Notes: a model not told the origin generated them from the letters alone. 64,000 nt of DNA from Paenibacillus pinisoli (GCF_003605435.1 NZ_QXQB01000002.1:434001-498000); one strand, 5' to 3'. Counted from the first letter of the stretch, positions 17,596-26,316 are shown. Numbers and translations are program-made.

Positions 17596-17629
17596 AGCGC
17601 CGGAACTAGTCTGTCCCTTGTCCGGCGCT
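17596..17629 (-). other. mRNA hairpin between binding-protein and permease genes
   Basis: AGCGCCGG pairs with CCGGCGCT with an 18-base loop. It lies 11 bases after the binding-protein stop and before the permease. There is no long T-run, so it may act as a 3' stabiliser of the binding-protein message or as a weak attenuator. Confidence 0.55.
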
Positions 17630-17639
17630 AACGGATTAA

Positions 17640-18914
17640 TTATTGAATTTTATCGTTGAGCTTTTTGGCTTCGGCCAGTACTTCTTCAGCCGTCTTTCTA
17701 CCTGCACTTACATAGCCGATGCCATTCAGAAATTGGGTATACGATTCACGGGAAACATAAGAGTCAATCGGCATTACAAAGTCTTTAGCTGCGCTGACCA
17801 TCGCGTTGCCGTCAACAAGCAGCTGCGCCGTATTCTCAGATGCCTTTGTTTGTACCGCATAAGTGCCGCCAATCGCCGCAAATTCACCCGCAATATCCGG
17901 CGACGTCATAAATTTGATAAATTTCAGAGCCATGTCGTATTTTTCTTGATCCTTGCTGTTTTTCATATACCAGCCGGAACCGAAGCCTGATACGATTACG
18001 CCTTCGCCCTTGCCGCCCGGCACGAGCGGGAACGGGGAAATTTGGATGTCCGGATCTTGAGAAAGACCGGCCGCAGTCCACGAGCCATTGAACATCATAG
18101 CCGCTTTGCCGCTTGCGAACAGCGATTGCGCCTTATCGTCATCCAGCGTCAGCGAATCCTTAGGGAAAGCATTTTTTTCATTGAGCTCCTTGAAGATGTT
18201 AAGCGCTGGCGCCCAGGACGGATCGTACGCTTGTTGCTGGCCTTCCGGTCCTACTTGCGACAGAATTAGCGCCTCTTGCAGGTATGGGGTCGTTAGAGAA
18301 GTCGCGAATGGAATAATATCGGTCGACGCAAACGTATCGACTGCCTTCATGAACGCTTCGTAGGTCGACGGCGCCTCCAGATTGTGCTGCTCGAACAGCG
18401 CTTTGTTCCAGAACAGTCCTTCGTAGAAGCCGATGTACGGAAGCGCATACAACTTGCCGTCGTACTTGACTTTATCTACAATGCCGGCGTTGAACTGCTT
18501 CGCCCACTCCGGATCCTTGGCAAACTCTTCTTCCCACGATACGATACTGTTCGAATCGGCAAGAATAGCCGTTTCACTGCCATTGAAGTAAAACAGCACA
18601 TCCGCCAGGTTGCCGGTTGCTGCGTCCGCTTTCACCTTCGTGCGCAAGGCCTCCTGGTTAACCGGCGTCGACTCGTCGACGATTTTCACGCCAGGGTTCT
18701 CATCCTGGAATTGCTGAATCGCTTTTGTCCATACCGGAACCCAAGGATCGGAACCGGCAAAGGACGTAGCCACGCGGAGCGATATCTCTTTGTTTCCGCT
18801 CTTCTCAGGCTCCTTCTCCGCCTTGTCGCTCCCGCCGCATGCTGCAAGCAGCGTAGACAACAGCGCCATTACTACCAACAGTCCAACCGTTTTGTTAACC
18901 GCCTTTTTCTTCAT
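17640..18914 (-). CDS. Sugar ABC transporter substrate-binding lipoprotein
   Basis: A 424-residue solute-binding protein of the CUT1 family. A signal peptide ends in the lipobox LLAAC at about residue 26, followed by a charged linker. The folded part begins ISLRVATSFAGSDPWVPVWT and contains the typical GKAAMMFNGSWTAAGL ligand-lobe segment near residue 270. It is the first gene of the importer operon. A motif at 19014-19033, also found upstream of the ROK gene, suggests ROK control. Confidence 0.93.
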   Translation of the reverse strand: MKKKAVNKTVGLLVVMALLSTLLAACGGSDKAEKEPEKSGNKEISLRVATSFAGSDPWVPVWTKAIQQFQDENPGVKIVDESTPVNQEALRTKVKADAATGNLADVLFYFNGSETAILADSNSIVSWEEEFAKDPEWAKQFNAGIVDKVKYDGKLYALPYIGFYEGLFWNKALFEQHNLEAPSTYEAFMKAVDTFASTDIIPFATSLTTPYLQEALILSQVGPEGQQQAYDPSWAPALNIFKELNEKNAFPKDSLTLDDDKAQSLFASGKAAMMFNGSWTAAGLSQDPDIQISPFPLVPGGKGEGVIVSGFGSGWYMKNSKDQEKYDMALKFIKFMTSPDIAGEFAAIGGTYAVQTKASENTAQLLVDGNAMVSAAKDFVMPIDSYVSRESYTQFLNGIGYVSAGRKTAEEVLAEAKKLNDKIQ

Positions 18915-19013
18915 TACTCAACTCTCCTTCTGACTAAGTTCTTTATTGAAACTTGCCTGCCGGCTGTGCCGACAATCAAGCAGCAACCATAAAAGTAAAA
19001 CGCTTTTAATTGC

Positions 19014-19033
19014 TTAAGTTTATTAATTAATTA
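19014..19033. promoter_or_regulatory. Candidate ROK operator upstream of the sugar importer operon
   Basis: The 20-base AT-rich motif TTAAGTTTATTAATTAATTA lies about 100 bases before the binding-protein start. It matches 17 of 19 positions of the reverse complement of 20275-20293 in front of the ROK gene. AT-rich, partly palindromic sites are usual for ROK repressors. Confidence 0.55.
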
Positions 19034-19042
19034 GGCGAAAGG

Positions 19043-19059
19043 AAGCGCGTAAAGCGCTT
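19043..19059 (-). terminator. Terminator of the ROK regulator gene
   Basis: On the minus strand AAGCGC, a 5-base loop and GCGCTT are followed by CCTTTCG. It lies 9 bases after the ROK stop. The T-run is short, so termination may be partial. Confidence 0.5.
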
Positions 19060-19067
19060 GCCTGCCT

Positions 19068-20258
19068 CTATTCCTTCAGCAGGTCACGGAATATGTTCTC
19101 CAGGCCAATGGACAGGCCTCCGAGAAGAACCGCTTTCGTTTTGAGCCCTGTATTCACTATATTGGCAGTCGTCCCGGGACGCAGCCGCTGCACTTCCGCA
19201 CGTACCGTGTCCGTATACTCTGGACCCAGCGTGACAAAGCCGCCGCCCAATACAACGGTCTCCAAATCGAGCAGATACAGCATATTCGCCACAAACACCG
19301 CTATCGCCCGCGCCGCTTGGCGAACATGCTTGATGCACAGTTCATCACCCGCCTGCGTCGCTTGAATTATGGTGTTGAAATCAGCCTTGCCGTTAATGCT
19401 GCACGGAATTCCGGCTTCAATATCAGCTTGCACGGCGTCAACCAGCGCCTTTACGGAGGTCCATTGCTGCAGCCTCGGCTTCTCTCCCCCTGCTTCAGGA
19501 GCGCTGCCAGAAGTATTCATTACATAACCTTCGATCTCGCCCGCAGCGTGGCTGCTGCCCGAATGCAGCTTTCCATTCAACACGATGCCCAGACCGACAC
19601 CGACATCGGCGCTGACAAACACCGCGTTGTCCTTGCCTTGCGCGGCGCCGAAGCTGATTTCACCGATGACCGCCGCATTGATATCCTTCTGAAGCTGCAC
19701 CTTGGCGCCGAATTTCTCTTCAAGCGGCGTCCTGAAATCGACGTACCCCAGCTCCTGCAAATACGACCCGCATTGGACAATGCCGGCTTCGTTATTGACC
19801 CGGCCCGGCACGGAGATCGAGATGACAAGCAACCGGCTGGCGTCGAGTTCGTTAATGCTCAGCAGCTCATCGATCTTCTCCTGAAGAAGCCCAAACAATT
19901 GCTCCGTCTCAAACTGCTCCAGGTCGAACTTGACCTCGGAGATGACTTCCGGCTTCAAATCGGATAACGCAACCGTAATACACGGGTTGCTCAAATCAAT
20001 AGAGATGATATAGCCATATCTTGTATTCAGGCGAAGACGGCTTGCCTTCCGGCCGACTCCTGTGGAATCATCCTCGGTCTCCCTTACTATTCCGAACTCC
20101 ACCAACTGATCCACGTTTGTGCATACGCTCGGAACGCTCAGCTTCAATAGCTTGGACAGCTCGCTTCTGGTGGCGTTGTCATGCCTGCGGATAGTATCTA
20201 TTATTAAGTTTTGATTGGTAATTCGGACATTCTGTTGCTTTGCGGATACCTTAGACAT
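19068..20258 (-). CDS. ROK family transcriptional regulator (XylR/NagC type)
   Basis: A 396-residue repressor. Residues 1-75 form a winged helix-turn-helix (NLIIDTIRRHDNATRSELSKLLKLSVPSV). The remainder is a ROK sugar-kinase-like domain with VSADVGVGLGIVLNGKLHSGSSHAAGEI and the C-terminal DLETVVLGGGFV. The CxCGxxGC zinc motif of many ROK proteins is missing; the segment after HAAGEIEGY carries no cysteines. It sits directly upstream of the importer operon, and a shared motif before each promoter suggests that it controls itself and the importer. Confidence 0.92.
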   Translation of the reverse strand: MSKVSAKQQNVRITNQNLIIDTIRRHDNATRSELSKLLKLSVPSVCTNVDQLVEFGIVRETEDDSTGVGRKASRLRLNTRYGYIISIDLSNPCITVALSDLKPEVISEVKFDLEQFETEQLFGLLQEKIDELLSINELDASRLLVISISVPGRVNNEAGIVQCGSYLQELGYVDFRTPLEEKFGAKVQLQKDINAAVIGEISFGAAQGKDNAVFVSADVGVGLGIVLNGKLHSGSSHAAGEIEGYVMNTSGSAPEAGGEKPRLQQWTSVKALVDAVQADIEAGIPCSINGKADFNTIIQATQAGDELCIKHVRQAARAIAVFVANMLYLLDLETVVLGGGFVTLGPEYTDTVRAEVQRLRPGTTANIVNTGLKTKAVLLGGLSIGLENIFRDLLKE

Positions 20259-20274
20259 TTATAGCCTCATTTCA

Positions 20275-20293
20275 TATTAATTAATTAACTTAA
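20275..20293. promoter_or_regulatory. Candidate ROK autoregulatory operator
   Basis: The AT-rich sequence TATTAATTAATTAACTTAA begins 17 bases before the ROK start codon. In reverse complement it matches the motif at 19014-19033 at 17 of 19 positions. It overlaps where the ROK promoter and leader should be. Confidence 0.55.
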
Positions 20294-20434
20294 TTAAACA
20301 ATGTGAATGGGTCATCTGTCAACACTTTTTTCCGTGCTTCGTAAGCGCCTCAATCGTGGATTGGTCCATCATTCCAAGCTGTATTTATTACATCGCATTC
20401 GGGATACGCAGCCCCTGTATATCAAGACGCCAAT

Positions 20435-20485
20435 AGCCGCATCCTGCCCGCCACTCTTACAAGTTGGCGCTAACAGGATGCGGCT
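20435..20485. terminator. Long perfect-stem hairpin downstream of the DUF1648 gene
   Basis: A 12-bp stem AGCCGCATCCTG/CAGGATGCGGCT encloses a 27-base loop. It lies 10 bases beyond the stop of the minus-strand gene at 20495, but the T-rich flank (TATCTTTT) is on the plus-strand side. Its direction is therefore unclear. Confidence 0.5.
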
Positions 20486-20494
20486 TATCTTTTG

Positions 20495-21604
20495 CTATTC
20501 CAGTATGAACGGCAGCGATACGGCCAGCGCAATAATAGCGATTATGAACAGCCAGCCCAGCTTGTTGCCGAAGTTGATTGTCCAGCCGATGCCGAACCTC
20601 TTTTCGACGAAGATGGCAGGGTCCTTCGGATTGAAATAGATTTGACCCAGCTTCCAGTACTGATCCATGTCCTGCGTAGGTACCGTCTGGCCCGGATTAT
20701 CCGAAGCATGCTTCAGCCTGCTGCCTCCTTGGCCTGTGACGAAAGACAAAATGATGGACGAAATTACAATGAGGCCGACAATGCTGAGTGTTGCAATCAT
20801 CGTTCCGTTCATGCCCCAGTCTTGCAGCTGCCCGATCGGGAATAGCGCAAGCAAAGCCATTATGGCAAAGCCGGTCGCGATAATATAGCCAGACCATATT
20901 CTGCGGAATCTGATATTGCGGGCTAGCGAACCCTCTGGGTCGCTGCCTTCCACGATCTGCTTGCTCAGTCCGATTCCGTAGTTGCAGAGCAAGAAGACGA
21001 TAAGCATAAAAGACTGCACGATACCGGGCCACAAGACCGCCATGTAGGTTTTCTCCACGCTCCGCGTCACTTCGCCGTCCATGCCGTACTGCATCGCAAT
21101 TTGGGCCGGGAATTGGTCATAATACAAAACGCCAATCAGCACCGTAGCAAGAATGAGCAGCACATGAGGGATGAACCAGAAATTTGACAGCGTGAGCTTG
21201 GCATTTCTGAACTTGGTGCTCACGACGACGCGCTGCACGCTCTCTGTGTTCCACCCTTTGACCGATTTCAGCCGCCGGACGGCATAGTGGTTTTTCAAAT
21301 ACATCGCGAACGATAGGATCAAGTAGCCGAACACATGGGCCATAAGCAGAATGCTCCAGCTCTTGTCGTCCGTTGTTCCCCGGGAGAAGATCAGCAGAGA
21401 AGCCGTCAGGAGGACGCCAGCGCCTCCGTTCACCCAAATAAACTGATTGCGCAGCCCCTTAATATCCGGGTCCTTCTGCGCCGCCTCCGGCACCGTCACG
21501 CCGAAGCTCTCGATGCGCCGTGTCAAAAACGGTATGACCGTCGAAATAAATACGATCGGCACCATCAGCGTGAGTACGAGAATCATCATCCATGTATCAT
21601 TCAT
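20495..21604 (-). CDS. DUF1648/DUF5808 multi-pass membrane protein
   Basis: A 369-residue protein with about eight hydrophobic segments. A DUF1648-like core (PAQIAMQYGMDGEVTRSVEKT, near 170-190) is known from the SdpI immunity family. The C-terminal stretch YWKLGQIYFNPKDPAIFVEKRFGIGWTINFGNK matches the DUF5808 pattern. It is preceded by a GntR gene only 2 bases upstream, an arrangement often seen for these proteins. Its biochemical role is unknown; envelope-stress or bacteriocin resistance is a possibility by analogy. Confidence 0.85.
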   Translation of the reverse strand: MNDTWMMILVLTLMVPIVFISTVIPFLTRRIESFGVTVPEAAQKDPDIKGLRNQFIWVNGGAGVLLTASLLIFSRGTTDDKSWSILLMAHVFGYLILSFAMYLKNHYAVRRLKSVKGWNTESVQRVVVSTKFRNAKLTLSNFWFIPHVLLILATVLIGVLYYDQFPAQIAMQYGMDGEVTRSVEKTYMAVLWPGIVQSFMLIVFLLCNYGIGLSKQIVEGSDPEGSLARNIRFRRIWSGYIIATGFAIMALLALFPIGQLQDWGMNGTMIATLSIVGLIVISSIILSFVTGQGGSRLKHASDNPGQTVPTQDMDQYWKLGQIYFNPKDPAIFVEKRFGIGWTINFGNKLGWLFIIAIIALAVSLPFILE

Positions 21605-21606
21605 CT

Positions 21607-22005
21607 CTATCCGCCTCCCTGTTCATTAGGTCTTAACTCGTCGAATACAGCCGCGCATGCCGCTTCAAGCTCAGCCTTGCTCATGCCTCTGCAGATCGCA
21701 TCCGCGAGCAGGGGCCGCAGTTGCTTCGCCAGCCGCTCCTTGAACGCTGCGTCTGCAGGCGGGAATGCATCCGGCTCAATGACTACGCCTTGCTTCCGGT
21801 TGATCTGTACGTAGCCGTCCTGCTTCAGCAGATGATAGGCTTTGTTCACCGTATGCAGATTAATGCCGAGATCCGCAGCCAGCGAACGGACCGAGGGCAG
21901 CGCCTCGCTGGGCTGCAGCTCCCCCCTGGCAATGCCTTCAATAATGCCGTTGACCAATTGGGTATAAATCGGCGTCTCCGACTGGAGATCAATATCAAGC
22001 ATCAA
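21607..22005 (-). CDS. GntR family regulator, YtrA subfamily
   Basis: A 132-residue protein. The N-terminal winged helix reads PIYTQLVNGIIEGIARGELQPSEALPSVRSLAADLGINLHTVNKAYHLL. The short C-terminal tail without a ligand domain is typical of YtrA-type regulators, which usually repress their own operon with a membrane or ABC protein. The stop is 2 bases before the DUF1648 start, so the two are cotranscribed and the regulator probably controls this pair. Confidence 0.9.
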   Translation of the reverse strand: MMLDIDLQSETPIYTQLVNGIIEGIARGELQPSEALPSVRSLAADLGINLHTVNKAYHLLKQDGYVQINRKQGVVIEPDAFPPADAAFKERLAKQLRPLLADAICRGMSKAELEAACAAVFDELRPNEQGGG

Positions 22006-22125
22006 CGCTTCCTCACCCCTTTCGTCTATCTGTTATATATCAAGTATAACAACTATAACGAGTATACGCAATAGACATTTTCAACAATAGGCTGGCCGGC
22101 AGGAATTGGACTCATACACAAAAAA

Positions 22126-22155
22126 GCGACGGCCCTGTGCGTACAGGGCCATCGC
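22126..22155 (-). terminator. Terminator of the lipoprotein hydrolase gene
   Basis: On the minus strand GCGATGGCCCTGT pairs with ACAGGGCCGTCGC (one G-T pair), with a four-base loop, followed by TTTTTT. The 19-bp tandem array lies between it and the hydrolase stop. Confidence 0.85.
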
Positions 22156-22167
22156 CATTAGCTTCGT

Positions 22168-22262
22168 GCAATACTCGCCATCCACTGTAATGCTCGCCAT
22201 TCACTGCCATGCTCACCACTCACTGCAATGCTCGCCACTCACTGCAATGCTCGCCTATGCCT
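22168..22262. repeat. Second five-copy 19-bp tandem repeat
   Basis: Five 19-base units share GCAATGCTCGCCACTCACT as approximate consensus. They fall between the hydrolase stop (22284) and its terminator, so they are part of its 3' untranslated RNA. Period and copy number equal those of the array at 12706, but the sequence differs apart from ACTCACT. Confidence 0.93.
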
Positions 22263-22283
22263 GCTCTTAACGGGACGAGAGCC

Positions 22284-23270
22284 CTAATCCAATGCCGCCT
22301 TAATAAACGAGATCAGCCCGGTTCTCAGTTCCTCGCCTTCTTCGCCTCTATGGTACATATCGGTTCCGTGGTAGCCGCTCTTATCCACAATCAAAGTCTT
22401 GTCGGCTGCTCCGGATGCCTGGTACAGTTGACGAACTTCTTTCTCAATAGAGCCGCCATAGTCGCCAGGCGAAAAAACAAACAGAGATGGCGCCGTGATC
22501 TCCTTGACGCCAGGTAAAGCGTCATGCGGACCGCATTGTGCAGGAGAAGAGAGAATGATTAATCCTTCAATGGGAAGCTCTTGACGGACGCCAGCGATAA
22601 TAGCGGTTGAGCCGCCGCATGACGCGCCCGCCAGAAAGACCCGTTCCGCGCCTAGCCGGGCAAGCTCGCCCAGCGCAGCGTCCGCGTCAAGATCAATAGG
22701 CTGGGTGTCTCCGGTGCTCTGGGAGGCGCCATGATCGCGATATTCCGGGATCACGACCAGATAGCCGTGATCGGCAAGCTCGACTCCCATATCCAGAAAG
22801 GAGCATATATTATACCCTTGCTCATGGGCAAGCAGAACTCCCTTGGTGCCGCTGCCCATCACAAGCGCCGACAGATGCACCCCGTCGCTGGCCGTTAGCG
22901 TCGTAGCCTTGTCTCTTAGGCTTTCGGGCACACAGCTATTCACCAGATGCCCGCTGAAGGACGTAACCGTATTGTCCGGCCAGGCTGGCTCATAATCAAT
23001 CGGCGGATTGGATGGAATGCTTGTATCCTCAGCAGGCGGCTCCATAATCTCTTCTTCGGCCGTGATGTCCGAATTTGTTGTCTGATCAGATAGTATAGGC
23101 TGATCGTTTGGGATTCCCGGTGCGGCAGCACAGCCGGCAAGCACGGCAGCCAGCAACAAGAACAGCATCGTATGACAGATTAATGCAGCAATTCTGTATC
23201 GCGTACGCCTGACTGCTTCGTGGTCCCTTCGGCTGGATAATGGGCGGGATACAGTCTTGAGTGTGAACAT
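22284..23270 (-). CDS. Lipoprotein alpha/beta hydrolase
   Basis: A 328-residue exported hydrolase. A twin-basic N-terminus and membrane segment end in the lipobox VLAGC (around residue 48), followed by a low-complexity linker rich in P, S and E. The alpha/beta fold carries the nucleophile elbow GASCGG (AERVFLAGASCGGSTAI). The late acid and His are probably in FVFSPGDYGG and DKSGYHGTDMY. The start at 23270 has an excellent AGGAGGAGG site; an earlier in-frame ATG at 23327 lacks one. Substrate unknown. Confidence 0.82.
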   Translation of the reverse strand: MFTLKTVSRPLSSRRDHEAVRRTRYRIAALICHTMLFLLLAAVLAGCAAAPGIPNDQPILSDQTTNSDITAEEEIMEPPAEDTSIPSNPPIDYEPAWPDNTVTSFSGHLVNSCVPESLRDKATTLTASDGVHLSALVMGSGTKGVLLAHEQGYNICSFLDMGVELADHGYLVVIPEYRDHGASQSTGDTQPIDLDADAALGELARLGAERVFLAGASCGGSTAIIAGVRQELPIEGLIILSSPAQCGPHDALPGVKEITAPSLFVFSPGDYGGSIEKEVRQLYQASGAADKTLIVDKSGYHGTDMYHRGEEGEELRTGLISFIKAALD

Positions 23271-23409
23271 TTCTCCTCCTCCTTGGCATGATACGATTTG
23301 AAGTCTATACATTTTGTCATGAACCAAGCATATCAGCCAGATGTATACGATTCGTCATCGACTTGTATCCAAGTTGTAAAAACATGTTAAGAACAGCTCT
23401 CCCTGCGGG

Positions 23410-23788
23410 TGATTGAAAGTCACAAATGTTCGATCCTGATCCTGGCCTTCTATACGCTGAACCTGCCACCTAATGGAACTGAGAGACTCTATTCTTCGAT
23501 TTCTTCACATGTTACAACGTCTATCGGAACTAGGATGCCTTATTTGCACGATCCGAACCGTATTTCGGTTCATTGAGAGCCAATAAGAGCTCTCTGTTCC
23601 TTTACGTTTAAAAATAGCTGGAAATCCGGCCAATAGCGTCTCGTAGTTCCCTTATGAATTTCAAAGTAAGACTTCCCCCGCTTCAGGACTTGCTTCAGCC
23701 GGCTTTAAGCAGGTTTTTGCTGCTTAGAGCTCTCCTTTCGACGAATAGATCCACAACTTCTAAAATTGAAAAATTCCCCAAACCATAA
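23410..23788. repeat. Dispersed intergenic element, copy 2
   Basis: The second copy of the element at 12804-13217. It has the same order of landmarks: TGATTGAAAGTCACAA, two direct GGAAC modules, two inverted modules ending CTGTTCC and TAGTTCC, CTTCAGGACT, CTGCTTA, TTTCGACGAAT, and an end at a terminator A-run. It carries an insertion before the first module (TACGCTGAACCTGCCACC) and fewer CTTCAGG repeats. It lies between the hydrolase promoter and the GH4 gene end. Confidence 0.9.
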
Positions 23789-23793
23789 AAAAA

Positions 23794-23833
23794 GCTGACC
23801 TGAAAGCCAGCTATTCGCCGCTTTCAGATCAGC
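23794..23833 (-). terminator. Terminator of the GH4 glycosidase gene
   Basis: On the minus strand GCTGATCTGAAAGC pairs with GCTTTCAGGTCAGC (one G-T pair) and is followed by TTTTTTT. It lies 17 bases after the GH4 stop. Confidence 0.9.
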
Positions 23834-23849
23834 CCGTTAAGGGAAGATA

Positions 23850-25157
23850 TTATTTGAAGAAGTTAGGCAGATATTCTTTGTTGGCTTCCAGCATCTCTTC
23901 CAGCAGCGTTTTTGCTACGGATACGCTTGGCACAAGCGGATGGTGAACCAATGCTTGCAGCGCAATGCCTTTGTCGCCAGTAATCGCCGCTTCGATCGTC
24001 AGGGACTCATACGTCTTCACAGCATGCAGCAGGCCAGTTACATGCGCAGGCACGTTTTGCAGCGGAATCGGGATTGGTCCTTGCGCTGTTACGACACAGT
24101 TGACTTCAATGCTTGCATCCTCAGGCAGGAAGTCGATAATGTTGCCGTTGCGAACGTTCAGCGTCTGAATGTCGCGTCTGTCCGTGTAGAGGGAATACAT
24201 CAGGTTAACCGCAGCCTCGGAGTAGTAAGCGCCGCCGCGTTGCTCCAGCTGCTTCGGCTTCTCCTTCAGATTAACGTCCTTGTACAGCTCGAACAGCTCG
24301 GCTTCAACACGGCTTACCACGTCAGCGCGCGTGCCGTTTTTCTCCATCGATGCTTTCATGTCTTCCAGCATTTTGTCCGTCATGTAGAAGTAACGCAGGT
24401 AGTAAGTCGGAATAGCGCCCAGGGAGCTCAGGAAGTCAGCATCCCAGTCGAACGCTGTAACGTTGGAAGCTGTGTACTCGCGGCCTTTGCCGATCAGCTC
24501 AGGCAGCTTGTCTTCGCCGTTCACATATGCAGCCGTTACCCAGTGCAAGTGGTTGATGCCCACGAATTCCGGCAATACGTCGCGCTCGGTTACACCGTAT
24601 TCCTTCGCCAGGAACTTGTAGAAGTTGATTGGCGAGTTACACAAGCCGACTGTTTTGACTTTGCTGTACTTCTGAACGGCTTCTGTTACGATGCCTGCCG
24701 GATTTGTGAAGTTAAACAACCATGCGTCCGGAGCCAGCTCTTCGATGTCCTTACAGATATCGAGAATAACCGGAACCGTGCGAAGCGCTTTGAACATGCC
24801 GCCCGGGCCTGTAGTTTCTTGGCCGATTACGCCGTGAGAGATTGGGATATGCTCGTCGCGCTTTCTCGCTTCCAGCAATCCGACGCGCATTTGCGTCGTA
24901 ACGAAGTCCGCGCCAGCGATCGCTTCGCGGCGGTCCAGCGTCAGATGCACTTCAATCGGCAGGCCAGCTTGCTGAACCATACGTTTTGCCAGTTCGCCTA
25001 CGATTTCGAGCTTATGCTTGCCTGCTTCAATATCGACGAGCCACAGCTCGCGGATCGGCATCTCGTCATAACGCTTGATAAAGCCCTCTACGATTTCCGG
25101 TGTGTAAGAAGAACCTCCGCCGATAACGGCGATTTTCAACGCTTTTTTGTTAGACAT
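23850..25157 (-). CDS. 6-phospho-beta-glucosidase, glycoside hydrolase family 4
   Basis: A 435-residue NAD- and metal-dependent GH4 enzyme of the LicH type. The dinucleotide site is IAVIGGGSSYTPE (residues 9-21). The metal ligands are expected at Cys173 (VGLCNSP) and His203 (GINHLHW). NPAGIVTEA and RGGAYYSEAA are also family marks. It should open phosphorylated beta-disaccharides by redox chemistry. It follows a BadF-type sugar kinase gene and an AraC regulator, so the substrate may be phosphorylated by that kinase and not by a PTS. Confidence 0.92.
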   Translation of the reverse strand: MSNKKALKIAVIGGGSSYTPEIVEGFIKRYDEMPIRELWLVDIEAGKHKLEIVGELAKRMVQQAGLPIEVHLTLDRREAIAGADFVTTQMRVGLLEARKRDEHIPISHGVIGQETTGPGGMFKALRTVPVILDICKDIEELAPDAWLFNFTNPAGIVTEAVQKYSKVKTVGLCNSPINFYKFLAKEYGVTERDVLPEFVGINHLHWVTAAYVNGEDKLPELIGKGREYTASNVTAFDWDADFLSSLGAIPTYYLRYFYMTDKMLEDMKASMEKNGTRADVVSRVEAELFELYKDVNLKEKPKQLEQRGGAYYSEAAVNLMYSLYTDRRDIQTLNVRNGNIIDFLPEDASIEVNCVVTAQGPIPIPLQNVPAHVTGLLHAVKTYESLTIEAAITGDKGIALQALVHHPLVPSVSVAKTLLEEMLEANKEYLPNFFK

Positions 25158-25222
25158 AGCAGGTATTGCCTCCCTTAATAATATTGGTTTGTGTATATGA
25201 CTTCTATTTCATACTTGTTGAA

Positions 25223-26194
25223 TTAAAAAGTAATGCTTCTTAGCGCCGCATCTGTCGCAGCGTCAATCTCAATCCCGCTGTTGTCCATCGCGCTCATGAC
25301 AGCGCCGATAACAGGATCAACAGCCAGCCTCACTACGCTGGCATTCGGAGCCGTCTTGGCTAACGCTTCCTTGATCGCGTCGACCATGTGCGGCGAGCTG
25401 CCGCGCGACATGACGCTGCCGATCAGCACCACATCGAACGTATCCTCCTGCATGCCGAGACGTCGGATCAATGCGCTGACCGCATTGGCATGCTCGAATC
25501 CGGCTTCGCGCAAAATCCGAATCGCAACCGCGTCGCCTTGGCCCGCCGCTTCAAACATCAGCTTCGCCAGGTCCTTCGGAGGGCGCTTGCCGTTGTCCAG
25601 CGCGTCGTCGTACATCGCTTGCACCGACTCGTAGCCTAGCTTCTCAGGCACCAGCTTGGTTAGGATGGAGTATTCCTCGCGGCCTTCCCAGCTTCTGACC
25701 GCTGTGCGGAATGCATGTACGGCCAGATCGGAGCCCGAGCCTTGTCCGTCGCCGAACAGATAACCGAAGCCGCCGTATTGCAATTCTTCGCCCTTCGCAT
25801 TGCGCGCAGCGGCGTTGAAACCCGTCCCGCTAATAATAACCGCGCCGTGCGAGCGGCTGGTGCCGGCCCGCATGCCGATCATCGTATCGCAAGCGATGGC
25901 ATGTCTCTCATATCCGAGTGAAGCAATCATCGGTCTCAAAATAGCGTAATCCGGCTCGCGGTCCGCGCCTGCCAGGCCGAAATAAGCAAAAGTAACCTGA
26001 TCCTTTGTAATGCCGGCTTCGTTCAGTGCTGCATTGCAGGCAGATTCGATATTCGTGCGCGCCTGCTCGAATGCGGTCTGGTGATTGCCGTTGCCGCTGA
26101 GACCCTGGCCCAGCACCTTACCTTTCTCGTCTACCAGCAAGGCATGCGTCTTGGTGCCTCCTGCGTCTATACCAAGAAAAATGATATGTTCCAC
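25223..26194 (-). CDS. BadF/BcrA-type ATPase, probable N-acetylglucosamine kinase
   Basis: A 323-residue ASKHA-fold kinase. Phosphate 1 motif is FLGIDAGGTKTHALLVD (residues about 5-21). AVIISGTGFNAAARN is the phosphate 2 region, and GGFGYLFGDGQGSGSDLAVHAFRTAVRSWEG matches the NAGK branch of this family. It would phosphorylate GlcNAc or a related aminosugar. It lies 65 bases upstream of the GH4 gene on the same strand, suggesting a common pathway. Confidence 0.85.
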   Translation of the reverse strand: MEHIIFLGIDAGGTKTHALLVDEKGKVLGQGLSGNGNHQTAFEQARTNIESACNAALNEAGITKDQVTFAYFGLAGADREPDYAILRPMIASLGYERHAIACDTMIGMRAGTSRSHGAVIISGTGFNAAARNAKGEELQYGGFGYLFGDGQGSGSDLAVHAFRTAVRSWEGREEYSILTKLVPEKLGYESVQAMYDDALDNGKRPPKDLAKLMFEAAGQGDAVAIRILREAGFEHANAVSALIRRLGMQEDTFDVVLIGSVMSRGSSPHMVDAIKEALAKTAPNASVVRLAVDPVIGAVMSAMDNSGIEIDAATDAALRSITF

Positions 26195-26264
26195 GCTCCT
26201 TAGCTATTCCATAACTTGGACTTCGTATGCTTTCTTGTCTTGATGTATCCATCATAAAACAAAA

Positions 26265-26297
26265 AACACCGCCTCTCTAATAAGAAAGAACGATGTT
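26265..26297 (-). terminator. Terminator of the AraC regulator gene
   Basis: On the minus strand AACATCG and CTTTC pair with GAGAG and CGGTGTT (with wobble pairs), followed by TTTTTGTTTT. It lies 20 bases after the AraC stop. Confidence 0.65.
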
Positions 26298-26316
26298 CTA
26301 ATACTATTTTACTGTT

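Noticed and set aside
18995..19008. A catabolite-control (cre) site upstream of the sugar importer
   Set aside because: GTAAAACGCTTTTA is palindromic but departs from the cre consensus at three positions, including the conserved TG. It is too weak to call.
20307..20639. A 110-codon plus-strand frame
   Set aside because: It crosses a hairpin and runs antisense into the DUF1648 gene. No start signal or domain.
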